From Prevotellaceae bacterium (GTDB lineage Bacteria > Bacteroidota > Bacteroidia > Bacteroidales > UBA932): a DNA stretch of 32,000 nucleotides. Positions within the stretch are counted from its first letter, which is position 1. Each line of letters opens with the position of its first letter. The notes under the pieces are model-generated. The model was given only the letters and a program-made list of their open reading frames with translations, was not told the origin of the DNA and did not search any database. This document shows, in pieces, positions 18,645 to 28,661 of this stretch. The stretch covers positions 1 to 32,000 of the forward strand of contig JAISYZ010000215.1 of the NCBI GenBank assembly GCA_031269545.1, in the 5' to 3' direction. Position numbers and translations under genes: made by a program.

Positions 18645-20363
18645 TCAAAATGAAAAGGAATATGCAAATGTTGTTGTTATCGCATCTGTCTTTTTGTTTG
18701 CAGTCAATAAATTTCTGTTTTGCCACACAAGGTTTGCGCTGATATTGTGTTTTTTAAGAACTACAATTGCGGCATTGCATCTTAGGTTGAACACTTTTAT
18801 CTGCGTTTTCCCGTCATTCAAGTTGAGATTGTAAGAAGTTGAAAATCCTGTCGTTAACTTTTTATCAAAAAAAACTGACGTAATGCCGAGCATCGGTCCG
18901 AAAGTATGCGACTCTGACAAACCGCCGTAAGTGTACGAATAATTTGCCGATGCCGTAAGATTTATTCCCTTTTTCGGTAATGACAAACTGTAAATCAGCG
19001 ATGAATTAAGAAATCGCGAAACGTTGCCCTGTAAAGAAACATCGCCCTGCCTGTCAGCTGATTCCTGATAACTTACTGTCAAGTTCATCCGCTGATTGTG
19101 ATTTTCGGTCTGCTTGAAATTATATGTAAACGAGCCATCCAGCGTTTGCGATAACTGCGTGTAATTGAGCGTGTCCATGTTGTCGTAAGGCGAAATTTCG
19201 TTGATATAGTCGAACTGCGATTTCAGATTGCGGTAACTTTGGAAAGTCGAATAATTTGCCGACATGTGCAACGTTTCAGACGGTGTGTAATTTAGATTTA
19301 CCGAACCTGCGTATCGAGTATTTTTTCTGTCGTTCTGATTTTTCAAATCATCGCGCTGAACGCCGAAGTTTACAGCAATATTAGCCTTGTCGCCTTTCAA
19401 AAATGGACGGGCATAATTAAGTATGATATTTTCGTAATCGCTGTTGAAATAATAGGCTCCGAGCGTTTTATAGTCGGGATCAATACGCTCGTAACCAATG
19501 CCTATTGTGTTTTTGGCAAGTTGCCAGTTCAGTTTTGAGTTAAAGGCATTATATATTCCTGTTGATGTTTTATTTCCAAAAATATTAGCAACAAATGAGG
19601 CTTCATAGTCTTTTGGCGCTCGAATGTCGTGAGTGAGAAAACTCATTGCATATTCGGTTATCAGTGTTACGTTTTTCAATAAACTTAATCTAAAATCAAT
19701 TCCAATCACCGAATTTTGCATGGGTTTTATTCCAAGACTGTCGAGAACATTCTCCATTTGCTGATTTTTTGTGTCTTTTGCTCCGAAATATGTCAATCCA
19801 AATGAATATTTTTCGACATCATACTGCGTTTTTATTCCATATCCGAAACGTTTATAATTAGGCATTAGAGAAGGACGTTCTGCCGAATAGTCAATCGCTT
19901 TCAGCAAACGTCCGCCCATGATGCTTATCTTGAATTTTCCCGGATTCAAATCCAAGCCTCCGCCTGTAAACTGATGTCCGTTGAGAGTGTAAGAAGAAAA
20001 CGACATCGACACATCACCGATATGTCCTGTTATCCATTTATATGTAGGATGCAGGCTCAAACGGTTGGGCATGGATGGATAGGATACGTTTTTGCCGAGA
20101 TTTGTAAGATTTATGCTTATCGGAATGTTGATTTGTCCGTAAATGCTGGTGTTCAGATTGCCGTTTATATAATACGTCCAGTTTTGTCTGCCCGACTGCT
20201 GATTGCCGCTGTAAAAAATCGAACCCGCAGACAAGCCTCCCGTGAACGTGAAAGCTTTGTTTTTAAAGATGCCGCCAATATCTTCGACATTCACCGTTTG
20301 AGCAAATGCAGTTCTTCCAAAAAAACATAAAACCGTTACAAATATTATCTTTATCGTCTTCAT
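18645..20363 (-). CDS. Outer-membrane beta-barrel-like exported protein
   Basis: A 572-aa protein with a clear signal peptide (MKTIKIIFVTVLCFFGRTAF, AQ-type cleavage). The mature part is rich in alternating polar/hydrophobic strands with aromatic residues, such as KFKISIMGGRLLKAIDY, YSFGLTYFGAKD and LTASANYSYTYGG. It ends in an aromatic strand, TTFAYSFSF, with the terminal Phe that BAM-inserted barrels usually have. I do not recognise a named family. It is the last gene of the minus-strand module and follows the PKD lipoprotein gene by 14 bases. It could be the outer-membrane anchor or translocation pore for the three large exported proteins upstream; that is inference from position only. Confidence 0.75.
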   Translation of the reverse strand: MKTIKIIFVTVLCFFGRTAFAQTVNVEDIGGIFKNKAFTFTGGLSAGSIFYSGNQQSGRQNWTYYINGNLNTSIYGQINIPISINLTNLGKNVSYPSMPNRLSLHPTYKWITGHIGDVSMSFSSYTLNGHQFTGGGLDLNPGKFKISIMGGRLLKAIDYSAERPSLMPNYKRFGYGIKTQYDVEKYSFGLTYFGAKDTKNQQMENVLDSLGIKPMQNSVIGIDFRLSLLKNVTLITEYAMSFLTHDIRAPKDYEASFVANIFGNKTSTGIYNAFNSKLNWQLAKNTIGIGYERIDPDYKTLGAYYFNSDYENIILNYARPFLKGDKANIAVNFGVQRDDLKNQNDRKNTRYAGSVNLNYTPSETLHMSANYSTFQSYRNLKSQFDYINEISPYDNMDTLNYTQLSQTLDGSFTYNFKQTENHNQRMNLTVSYQESADRQGDVSLQGNVSRFLNSSLIYSLSLPKKGINLTASANYSYTYGGLSESHTFGPMLGITSVFFDKKLTTGFSTSYNLNLNDGKTQIKVFNLRCNAAIVVLKKHNISANLVWQNRNLLTANKKTDAITTTFAYSFSF

Positions 20364-20377
20364 CTTATCAAAATATT

Positions 20378-21709
20378 TTACTGTTTTTGAAACTTAATAT
20401 CTGTGAGAATATGCGAATTGCCGCCTTCGGATATAAAACCCTTAATTTTTACTGCGCCTTTGATGCCGACAGCCGTTTCAAACAGAACAATACGCGGAAT
20501 TTCAACGTTTGTAAACCATGAATTTGTAGTGCTGTTGCCGCTTATATCCAGCATTTCGAGCAAACTGTCATCCGTCATGGCGTCAAAATCGGCTGTTGTG
20601 AACGTCAGCGAAGTGTCGTCTATTTTGTTTATGAAAAACGTTTTGACTGCATTCGGTATTTCAGCAAAACCCGAAGTCATTACATTGTCGGGCGATGTAA
20701 AATAGCAGTGATTGAAGCCTGCATCCAGCCCAAAGAAAACAAGACTTATTGTGCTTCCGTTTGCCTCGTTCACTTTGTCGGAACTAATGATTTGGCGCAA
20801 AGCAAGCGAATAAAAGCATCCTAACGTTTGCTCCGCCGACTTTATTCCGAATTTCACATCTTTCACTGTATAAAGATTTGTATTCGGTTTCACTTCTATT
20901 TCTCTGTTCGCGGTCTTTGTTTCCTTGCCGTTAGAGGCGGTTAATTCTATCAAATATGTTCCTGCATTTTGAATGTCAATGTCCGTATTTTCGGCGTTTG
21001 CATCGGCAATGGCTGCCCCAGCGCAAGCCCATGTATATTCAAGTCCGCTTGTGGTTTTGTTTATCAGATTTGCGGTGAACGGTGCTTCGTAATCGAAATC
21101 GTCAAACGAAGGCTCAATATCGAAATCAACGTTTATGGGCGCATCCAGATTTACTGTTCGGGATGTCGAAAATGATTCGCCTCCGTTGCTTACGGTCAAT
21201 GAAATCACGTGTTCGCCCTGATTTTCAAAATGCACATTTGCGGGATTTCGTTCTGTGGATACGGCAGGCGAGCCGTTTTCAAACGTCCACAGGAAAGTCG
21301 AAGCGCCGACTGTCGTGTTTGTGATTTTAACATCGGCTGGAGCAAAGTTATTGATTAAAACTTCTACGGCAAACGAAACATTTACGGCGGAATCAACAGA
21401 AAATGTAAATTCTTTGATGTCGCGTTCGGTACTGTTCCACGCTTCGAGGACGATTGTATATGTTCCCGCTTCGCTGTAAACGACTGTCGGCGGCTGCTTT
21501 TCGGATGATTCGGATGGTACTCCTCCATCGAAAGTCCATTTGTAAAAGTCGGCGCCGGTGCTGTTATTTGCCAAAACGACATTTACCGGCGCTGTGTAGT
21601 TGTCGTTCTCAACAGTCGCCGTAAATTCGGATTTCACCAGCAATGTCGCTTCTTTGTAACACGACGTCATGCCGGTCAAAATTGCCATTATCAAAAGTAT
21701 TTTTTTCAT
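20378..21709 (-). CDS. PKD-domain lipoprotein
   Basis: A 443-aa protein. The N-terminus MKKILLIMAILTGMTSC is a lipoprotein signal with a lipobox at MTSC, lipidated on Cys17. Three PKD-like Ig domains follow at roughly 30-105, 110-190 and 195-275, each with the typical pattern of NNSTGADFYKWTFDGG, SEAGTYTIVLEAWN and similar strings. The C-terminal 160 residues (YTVKDVKFGIKSAEQTLGCF onward) are a separate domain I do not recognise. PKD domains mediate protein-protein or protein-glycan contacts at cell surfaces. It is likely co-transcribed with the barrel gene and the FN3 gene. No type IX C-terminal sorting domain is seen. Confidence 0.85.
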   Translation of the reverse strand: MKKILLIMAILTGMTSCYKEATLLVKSEFTATVENDNYTAPVNVVLANNSTGADFYKWTFDGGVPSESSEKQPPTVVYSEAGTYTIVLEAWNSTERDIKEFTFSVDSAVNVSFAVEVLINNFAPADVKITNTTVGASTFLWTFENGSPAVSTERNPANVHFENQGEHVISLTVSNGGESFSTSRTVNLDAPINVDFDIEPSFDDFDYEAPFTANLINKTTSGLEYTWACAGAAIADANAENTDIDIQNAGTYLIELTASNGKETKTANREIEVKPNTNLYTVKDVKFGIKSAEQTLGCFYSLALRQIISSDKVNEANGSTISLVFFGLDAGFNHCYFTSPDNVMTSGFAEIPNAVKTFFINKIDDTSLTFTTADFDAMTDDSLLEMLDISGNSTTNSWFTNVEIPRIVLFETAVGIKGAVKIKGFISEGGNSHILTDIKFQKQ

Positions 21710-21855
21710 TTTTATTTAGTTATTTGTTCGTTTATTATTTGTTTATTTGTTCGTTTGTTTTTCCTGTTGTTCGACGTAGTGTCCTGCTATTCCGAACAAT
21801 AGTTCTTTTTCAATCATTAAATATTTAAATCTTTCAATCATTAAATTGTCAATTA
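21710..21855. other. Low-complexity leader and short direct repeats
   Basis: From 21717 to 21761 the plus strand is a run of TTATTTGTTCGTTTA-like units, giving the PKD gene an A-rich mRNA leader. At 21808-21822 and 21832-21846 the 15-mer TTTCAATCATTAAAT occurs twice, 9 bases apart. A similar TTATTTGTTTA run precedes the FN3 gene (23881-23950). These are probably slippage products. Confidence 0.5.
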
Positions 21856-23880
21856 TCATTTCACCTTTATCTGCACGCTTGCTGGTTTTCCGTTCATGTC
21901 CTTTATCACCAAAAGATATTCGTAAACCGAACCTGCATTTATATTTTCGTCTGTCGTCAGGCTTGCATTTACGTCAAGTTCTTTCCATTTCGTCAGCGGA
22001 TTGTCGTTCACTTTGCGATAAACGTTTACCGACCTTACTTTACTTATCGTATGTTCCCACTGTAATACAATACTGTCATTTACACGTTTCCCCGTAAACT
22101 TTTTTATCTTTTCATCCTTATTTTTAACAAACTTCGCTTTCACATATACTTCGGGCGAAGCGTCAGACTGAATATCGCCCGTGTTTTTTGCCGACACAGC
22201 ATAGTAATACGCCTCACCGCCAGCAGCAGACGCATCGGTATATTTCGGGTCGGATATTTCGGCTATGGCAGAGTCAGCCTTGCCTGCGCCACGATATACG
22301 ATATATGAAATCACCGACTCATCCATACCTGTAACCCATTCCAAATTTACGCCTTCGTCGGTCGCCTCAAACTTGGTTATAAGCGGTGGAGACGGTTTTA
22401 TCAGAACAGGTTTGATCAGTTCTGCCGTCTTACTGAGCGCCGACTGATTATAGCGTTTGTCCAATGCCGATACAGCATAATACACTTTGGGATTGAGATT
22501 GCGGACATCGACTGTGTCAACAAAGAATGTGTCAACAACGGCGATGTCGGTGAGAGGAACGAGTTCCTCGCCTGCCGTCTGCCCGCGAAATATGCGGTAA
22601 CCGAGAATATCATCATCTGTATTCGCTGTCCATTGAAGAACGACCGCTCCAGCCGTATCGACGTAACCCTGCAAGCCTGTCGGCGCAGCCGGCGGAACGC
22701 TGTCGGGAATCTGCAACAGAAACGGAAACGAATACGATGGCTCGCCCGCTTTGGGTATCGCCGCCATGCGCAAATAATTTTCGGGCTTGGGATTTTTATA
22801 CAACACACTTCGCTTTTTCGGCGAAATATCTGAAATGATTGTTACAAATTCGCCCATGTCGCTATCACTGCGCTGCAACTCAAAATGACTTAAAACTTCG
22901 TTGCCGCGCTCATCAAAATCCCACGACACATCAAACACGCCTTTATCATCAGGTATGGCTTTTACGATGTGAGGAACATATATCAAATGCAAGCGTCCTT
23001 CGCCACTAACAGTATCCGAATAGGGACTTGTGTCGCCAAATGGCGTGATCCCTGATATGCGATAATAATATATCCTGCCGTTTGCTATTGAATCAACACG
23101 AAACATGCGGCTGTTGCCTGTAATATTTGTGAGCGGCATAGACGTAAGGCGGCGAAAGTCCCTGCCGTTTTCCGAACGCTCAACATAATACGAACTGTAA
23201 ATATGCTCAAGCAGTTCGTAATTCCATGTGAGCATCACGCTCGCATTGCCGAATATTGCATCAAACTCCAAAGGTCGAGGAAGTTCGCGCCAGTCGTCCA
23301 AGCCAACAAAGGCGCTTCCTGTTTCTACATATTTGTTGGCATCGTTGCTCACAGGAACGATTCTGTAAAGATAACGCTCGCCCGCTTTTACCTCTTTATC
23401 ATCAAACGCCCAGCCTGCAAACAGCGCCGCCTGATACGACAGGTCGGCGGCATACATTGCCATCGCATAACGCTGCTCCTGTTCCTGTGCAAGCGCTATC
23501 ATTTCGGCTACGCCCTTCGTGCCGCCCGAAACTTCAAAGGTCTCGCCATAAAGAGCCTGCGCTATGATTGCGGCATAATCGTTTGCTGTTGCAATATTTT
23601 CCCAGTCGTCCAGCGGACGCGGCTTTAAAGGTTCGGGTGTAAGCGTTTTCATTTCAGGCTCAGCAAGTGTCTGTCCGTTGCGCACAAGAGTGTAACGCTC
23701 TACGATTATGCCGTTTTTGTTGGCGTAATACCATGAAGATGCTGTTGTCGCAGCCCAGCGCAACTGTATCATGTCTTTGCGTACATTAAACCGCACGGCG
23801 ACAGATACAGTATCCTGTGAATACAGTTCGCCGCATACCGGCAGCAGCAGGCAAAAAATTATATATTTTATTGTTCTCAT
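21856..23880 (-). CDS. Exported fibronectin type III repeat protein
   Basis: A 674-aa protein with a signal peptide (MRTIKYIIFCLLLPVCGELY, then SQ). About five to six fibronectin type III-like domains are visible by their conserved W/Y...YYY pattern. The first is interrupted by an Ala-rich helical insert (about residues 95-165). Others begin near 215, 315, 397 (PPAAPTGLQG), 495 (PSPPLITKFE) and 593 (KIKKFTGKRVND). No enzyme domain is visible and no type IX sorting domain at the C-terminus, which ends inside the last FN3 strand. It is probably a surface scaffold or adhesin partner of the 1502-aa protein upstream and the PKD lipoprotein downstream. Confidence 0.85.
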   Translation of the reverse strand: MRTIKYIIFCLLLPVCGELYSQDTVSVAVRFNVRKDMIQLRWAATTASSWYYANKNGIIVERYTLVRNGQTLAEPEMKTLTPEPLKPRPLDDWENIATANDYAAIIAQALYGETFEVSGGTKGVAEMIALAQEQEQRYAMAMYAADLSYQAALFAGWAFDDKEVKAGERYLYRIVPVSNDANKYVETGSAFVGLDDWRELPRPLEFDAIFGNASVMLTWNYELLEHIYSSYYVERSENGRDFRRLTSMPLTNITGNSRMFRVDSIANGRIYYYRISGITPFGDTSPYSDTVSGEGRLHLIYVPHIVKAIPDDKGVFDVSWDFDERGNEVLSHFELQRSDSDMGEFVTIISDISPKKRSVLYKNPKPENYLRMAAIPKAGEPSYSFPFLLQIPDSVPPAAPTGLQGYVDTAGAVVLQWTANTDDDILGYRIFRGQTAGEELVPLTDIAVVDTFFVDTVDVRNLNPKVYYAVSALDKRYNQSALSKTAELIKPVLIKPSPPLITKFEATDEGVNLEWVTGMDESVISYIVYRGAGKADSAIAEISDPKYTDASAAGGEAYYYAVSAKNTGDIQSDASPEVYVKAKFVKNKDEKIKKFTGKRVNDSIVLQWEHTISKVRSVNVYRKVNDNPLTKWKELDVNASLTTDENINAGSVYEYLLVIKDMNGKPASVQIKVK

Positions 23881-24123
23881 CTTTTTATTTATTTGTTTAT
23901 TCAGTTATAAAGTTGAAAGTGATCCATTATTTTGCTTATTTGTTTATCTGATTATTTCTAATTCATAATTATTTTCCGGTTTGCTTCGTTGCCATGCTCC
24001 TCGTAATGACGCTGCGTTTTTGTAAACCTGTTAGGTTGTTTTCCATTCCTGACGGAACATTTTTTATTTGCCATTTTTATATTCATTCTTTTTAGTTGTT
24101 TATTTGACTTTCTAACTTTTCAA
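23881..24123. other. Intergenic gap with a dispersed repeat
   Basis: 23978-24016 on the minus strand reads GCGTCATTACGAGGAGCATG and then GCAACGAAGCAAACC, the best-preserved copy in this window of the GTCATTGCGAGGAGC...GAAGCAATCC intergenic repeat. Beside it, AAACCTGTTAGGTT is a small palindrome. There is no terminator of the standard kind and no gene. Confidence 0.5.
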
Positions 24124-27100
24124 TTATTGAATAAAATTATAATAACTGAACGTTGACGATGTTCCCGATATTCCGCCCGGCAGGTTGTATTTTAGATTTA
24201 TCATGTAATTTCCGGGGGTGATAAATGGATAGGTCGCCGATACAAATCGCTGATATGCAGGATTCGATGTGTTGCCAAAATAGGCGTTTATAACCTGTCC
24301 CTGTAAATTGATGAAGTCGAATTTGTATATCTGAGGCAAATTGTAATAATACGGAAAACGTTTTGTTACAAGTCCGTTGAAATTGCCGTTTTCTATCTGA
24401 TTCAGATATGTCGTCATTATTGGCAGCGCCTTTGCTGGCGGAACGCCAAAAATGTTAACATCGCGATTTGTTAAACGGATAAGACCCTGAACAGGATAAT
24501 CTTCGTAAAGCAAAGGTCGTATTTTTGCAGTATAAAAACTTTCGTCGAGAGCTGCCTCAAGCGTTATTAGAGGCTTGTCTTCGCTTTGTGTACTGCCAAT
24601 AAGTTCCGTCAAATCGAATGGTTCCATGTCAACAGTTTCGTATTCAAACATAAGCACATCGGAATCGAGTTTTATAACGGCGGCTTTGCCTTTTACTATA
24701 TTGTCTATCTTCTGTTTGAAAGTCGAATAGCGGCTCGATGAAAATTCGTAAGCAAGAAGGCTTTTCCCAACATCCGTACGCGCTTCGGAGGTCGCCGTTT
24801 TGGTTTCGATGTCTATATTGCCAAATTCTTCGTCATCCATTATCGAAGACGAAGTAGTTGTGCCTGTCGCTGTCGGCGCTTCGCCTTTGTTGAACGACAG
24901 GATGTTGAATTTATACTGTTCCTGATTTTGAATGGCGGGCATGGTGAAATCTATGCGTTTCTGTTCCTGATTATAAGCAAAATCGGCATACTGCTTATTC
25001 CCAGATTCATCTTCGATACAGACCTTGTTTTCGAGTTCGGGAGGGAAAAGATAACTCTGTCCAAATTCAAGTTGTATGTAGCCTGACGGATGTTCATCCT
25101 TGAGATAATATTTCTGCTCGACAACAGGATACGAATAAACTACATTCCGCATCGGTATGTCTTCGGGAGCTGCTCCTGTCGTAAATTTAACAGTTTTTAT
25201 TTCCATCGCTTCCTTGCCTGCCGTATAAACCTGCGACCAGCGTCCGTTGGCGTACTGCTCGAAGGTTACGCGTATGTTTGCAGTGATTTCTTTTTGCTCA
25301 GGCAATATCTCATGCGAATAAAAGGATACTTCGTCTTTGTCTGCGCCCCATTTAAGATTCCCGATTACGTCGCCTGAACCATCGTTCAATATAAAATCTT
25401 TAAGCTGTATCTTATAAACTTTCTCGCCATCGTCATCCTGAACTGTAAACGGCTTGCCGATTTCCATTGCAAACGTGGCGCTGGGTGCGGTAAAAACGCT
25501 TATATCCGAAGATGCATCGGTAGGCGAAACGTCCGTTATCATTATCATGTCAACAGGACTGCCGCCCGGAATGACCAACTCGCACTCTTCGCCTATGCTC
25601 AACTTGAAACGGCAATTTACCTTTACTATTCCCAAAACTTTTGCCTTCACTGCAATATATGCCTTGAACGAACTCGGATTTGGCAGTTTCGCCTGTAACA
25701 ATGCCGCAAAATCGGCGGTGATTATCGGGATGCGTGCCTTGATAAACCACAGATTGACTTTCACACCAAGTTCGCCGCTCAAATATGCATAAGCCTGTCC
25801 GTTGGCATACCAGCCGTCGATGCCTATCGCTCCGCTGCGTCCCTTGCATTCGGCATCTCCATAGTCTTTCAGCATTATGTCGAAGCCAAGTCCCGCCTCG
25901 AAGTGAGCATACAGTATCAAAAACGTTATATCGCCGGTATTGACGCTCAAATGAGATCCGAAGGCAAAGCCTTTGCCCTCGCCGAGAGCGTTAAGATCGC
26001 GCATGTAATCGAGATCGTCGGGCGACATGCCCAGAATGGATGCTACCTGTGGTGGCGGCGGCGGAGATGCGGGTATTTTGGTGCCAACCATGAAATAAGA
26101 ACCCGTTTCTACATTGAGCAAACCGCCAAGTCCGAATTTCAATCCTATGCGGTCGGTGGGCGTTCCCATATAAATATACTTGTCCTGAGGATCTATGTGT
26201 ATTACGGCAAAGCCCGCCTTGTTGTTCTGTCCTGCGCCCTTGATAATTCCGCCGAATACGCTCACATACAATTCAAAATTCGCATGAAACGAAGACTCCG
26301 CAAAATTAAACTGTATGCCGAGAGATGCTTTTATTTCAAATTCATCGATTCTGTTTTTGTCAGCATATAATTTCCCCGCTTCGTTAGGGTCGTACTGTTT
26401 TAATCTTTTTAATCCTTCTTCGCCACCTACCGAATTAAGAAAATCCTTTTCTTTTTGAACAATTTCTTGATATGATTCGTTTATTTTATCCTGAAATTTA
26501 TCCATTCCGGGCAATTTGCCTACGAATTTTGCAAAACCGTAAAATCCTGCATAGTTCAATCCTCCATGATTGTTAAATGCCAATTCGAAACAAGCTTCGC
26601 CGTTTGCCGTTGCATCCGATATTATGGTAAATGCTGCGGACGCTTTTATGCCAAGACTGTAATTTTTGTCGGGAACGTATTCCATCTCCGTTACGCTTGA
26701 AACACTTCCGCTTGTTTTAGTTTTTCCCGTGCCTTTCATGCGGTAGGTCAAACCGCCGCCAAAGCCTTTGAGATTCAAAATCCCCAAAACAGGAATACCC
26801 TGACCCGGAATAGTTGCCTTGCCGTCGATAAACCAGTAGCGAAAATCTTTTTTACCAAACATACCGCGCATCTCGGCTTTAAGTCCGCTTACTGGTCCGC
26901 CCGTGAAATCTAACGCCAGACTGCCACCGAAGCCATCGCCATAAACAGGATCGTCGTTTTTAATTGTCAACGAACCTGTGATTTTCATCAAATTGGCTAT
27001 GGTCGCATTTACTTCTATATCGTTTATGTTTAATTTTTTGAATTTCCATTTATGTATCTTGCCGTCAGGCTGTTCGCCGACAATTTCTAACCGCGTTTTT

Positions 27101-28632
27101 GCTCCAAAATCGCCATCCATCAAGGCAAGTTCCATATTAAAGCCGAGCAGGGCTTCAGTTTCGGTTGTCGCTAGCGCTATATTGCTTACAGATACAGGAA
27201 AACCCTGAAATTTTATTTCATCTTTATAGCCCAAATATTCTACGCTGAAATATGGCGACTGAGTTTGTAATAAAAGACTCCTAAATTCAATCCCCTTAAA
27301 TTCGGCAAGATTTGAATTTGAATTTTCATTCATCTTTACATCCATTTTCATGCGTCCGTGCAACAGGGCTTTAGGTCGGAACTTGCCCTTATCGACCGTA
27401 AATTCTATGTAAGAATTGGGATCTATCTCAGCCTGCGCCATGAATATGTCAAACGAAATTGTGTCAAGCGTGGCTATCTGCAAAATATACTTGTCGTCTG
27501 CAGTAATAAGTCCGTTGTATGCAAATCGTGTTTTTTCGGAAAGCGGAATGCCTACTTTGCCTCTGAAATTTGCTTCTTCGAGAGTGTTTGCCAGTAAATG
27601 CAAATGAAAATGGTCGAGAGAAAATTCCCAGCCGCTTGCGCTGCCTTCGTTGATTGACAGAATATTTTCTCCTGAAAACAGCCCTGTAACTCCGTTTTCG
27701 TCAATAAGCATGTTTGCCGCCATAAAACTTGTGCGGTTTTTATAGGCGGCGACCGTATCATAACCTGCTTTCTCGAACTGTGGAGGCAATGTTACAGAAA
27801 GTTCGCGGACATAGACGCCGTTCCACAAAATTTCGTTGCCCGGTATAAGATACTGTCTGTATTCGTTTGGAAACAGAACTGCCGAGTCGTTGCGCAAGTC
27901 GCTGAAATCGAATACTGCATCGTGCAAATTCCATATAAAACCGCTCAAACCTTTTATTTCGAAAGATGGAAAAGTTACGGAGGCAAGAATATCGTCGAGT
28001 CCCGATATTTGTGTCTTGAACTTGCCAACAACGCGTGAAGCGGTATCGGCTTTGCCTGTACTGTCGATTACAGGATGGCAAAGAGCAGGCGACAGTTCTA
28101 CTTCGGCTGACAAACCCAACGATTTGAAACCGTTACAGTCGATTTCTACGTAGGTTAAGTCGTTCATATTGCCTGTTGACATGTCAAACGAACCCAAAAG
28201 ACGCAAAATGACATAAGAACCGCCTATGGGTATTTCCTGATTTTTCAGCAAAACAAGACGGGTAGCGCCGATAATGTCGCCGCTGTACGAAAGTTTTATG
28301 CCTTTTGCGCCGAAAAAGATGGTGTCTTTTGTTCCTATTTCTATGCGTGCGAAAAAGTCTAACTCCGTTAAATCGGTTTGTGGATTGATTCTGCCGCTCG
28401 ATGCTGCGATGGTAATGCGGGTATTGTTGATGCTCTTTTGCAGACCCACAGGAAATTCTATGCCGTTCAGCAGATTTTCCAACTTTTCGATATAGGCGTT
28501 GTTGGCATCTATCAGGGCAAAGATTTTTTTCGCATCCTGCAAGGCATTATCAATTTCGGCTGACAAACATGCAGCCGTTAATCCTATAAGCATAAACGCC
28601 GTCAAACAGATTTTTTTAATTGTTGTTTTCAT
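24124..28632 (-). CDS. Large exported protein of unknown function (1502 aa)
   Basis: The start is an N-terminal signal sequence (KICLTAFMLIGLTAACLSAE). Cleavage after LSA, or lipidation at the Cys, are both possible. The body is a long series of beta-rich segments with repeated Gly-rich strands such as GFGGGLTYRMKG and YAHFEAGLGFDIMLKDYG, a short helical charged insert near residue 710-760, a PPPPP linker near 857, and a Thr/Ser-Asp/Glu linker near 1258 that separates a C-terminal region of about 240 residues. The Gly/aromatic strands look like large beta-solenoid or barrel-type surface proteins, but I recognise no named domain. It starts 69 bases after the second small paralogue, with only a toxin-tail remnant between, so it probably belongs to the same locus. 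Confidence 0.85.
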   Translation of the reverse strand: MKTTIKKICLTAFMLIGLTAACLSAEIDNALQDAKKIFALIDANNAYIEKLENLLNGIEFPVGLQKSINNTRITIAASSGRINPQTDLTELDFFARIEIGTKDTIFFGAKGIKLSYSGDIIGATRLVLLKNQEIPIGGSYVILRLLGSFDMSTGNMNDLTYVEIDCNGFKSLGLSAEVELSPALCHPVIDSTGKADTASRVVGKFKTQISGLDDILASVTFPSFEIKGLSGFIWNLHDAVFDFSDLRNDSAVLFPNEYRQYLIPGNEILWNGVYVRELSVTLPPQFEKAGYDTVAAYKNRTSFMAANMLIDENGVTGLFSGENILSINEGSASGWEFSLDHFHLHLLANTLEEANFRGKVGIPLSEKTRFAYNGLITADDKYILQIATLDTISFDIFMAQAEIDPNSYIEFTVDKGKFRPKALLHGRMKMDVKMNENSNSNLAEFKGIEFRSLLLQTQSPYFSVEYLGYKDEIKFQGFPVSVSNIALATTETEALLGFNMELALMDGDFGAKTRLEIVGEQPDGKIHKWKFKKLNINDIEVNATIANLMKITGSLTIKNDDPVYGDGFGGSLALDFTGGPVSGLKAEMRGMFGKKDFRYWFIDGKATIPGQGIPVLGILNLKGFGGGLTYRMKGTGKTKTSGSVSSVTEMEYVPDKNYSLGIKASAAFTIISDATANGEACFELAFNNHGGLNYAGFYGFAKFVGKLPGMDKFQDKINESYQEIVQKEKDFLNSVGGEEGLKRLKQYDPNEAGKLYADKNRIDEFEIKASLGIQFNFAESSFHANFELYVSVFGGIIKGAGQNNKAGFAVIHIDPQDKYIYMGTPTDRIGLKFGLGGLLNVETGSYFMVGTKIPASPPPPPQVASILGMSPDDLDYMRDLNALGEGKGFAFGSHLSVNTGDITFLILYAHFEAGLGFDIMLKDYGDAECKGRSGAIGIDGWYANGQAYAYLSGELGVKVNLWFIKARIPIITADFAALLQAKLPNPSSFKAYIAVKAKVLGIVKVNCRFKLSIGEECELVIPGGSPVDMIMITDVSPTDASSDISVFTAPSATFAMEIGKPFTVQDDDGEKVYKIQLKDFILNDGSGDVIGNLKWGADKDEVSFYSHEILPEQKEITANIRVTFEQYANGRWSQVYTAGKEAMEIKTVKFTTGAAPEDIPMRNVVYSYPVVEQKYYLKDEHPSGYIQLEFGQSYLFPPELENKVCIEDESGNKQYADFAYNQEQKRIDFTMPAIQNQEQYKFNILSFNKGEAPTATGTTTSSSIMDDEEFGNIDIETKTATSEARTDVGKSLLAYEFSSSRYSTFKQKIDNIVKGKAAVIKLDSDVLMFEYETVDMEPFDLTELIGSTQSEDKPLITLEAALDESFYTAKIRPLLYEDYPVQGLIRLTNRDVNIFGVPPAKALPIMTTYLNQIENGNFNGLVTKRFPYYYNLPQIYKFDFINLQGQVINAYFGNTSNPAYQRFVSATYPFITPGNYMINLKYNLPGGISGTSSTFSYYNFIQ

Positions 28633-28661
28633 ATCGCTTTGTATTTATTGTTATATTTTTT

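Noticed and set aside
20378-28632. Type IX C-terminal sorting domains on the surface proteins
   Set aside because: The C-termini of the PKD, FN3 and 1502-aa proteins lack the usual PNP...GxYxxxxxxGxxxxxKxxxx pattern by eye. A profile search could still find a divergent one.
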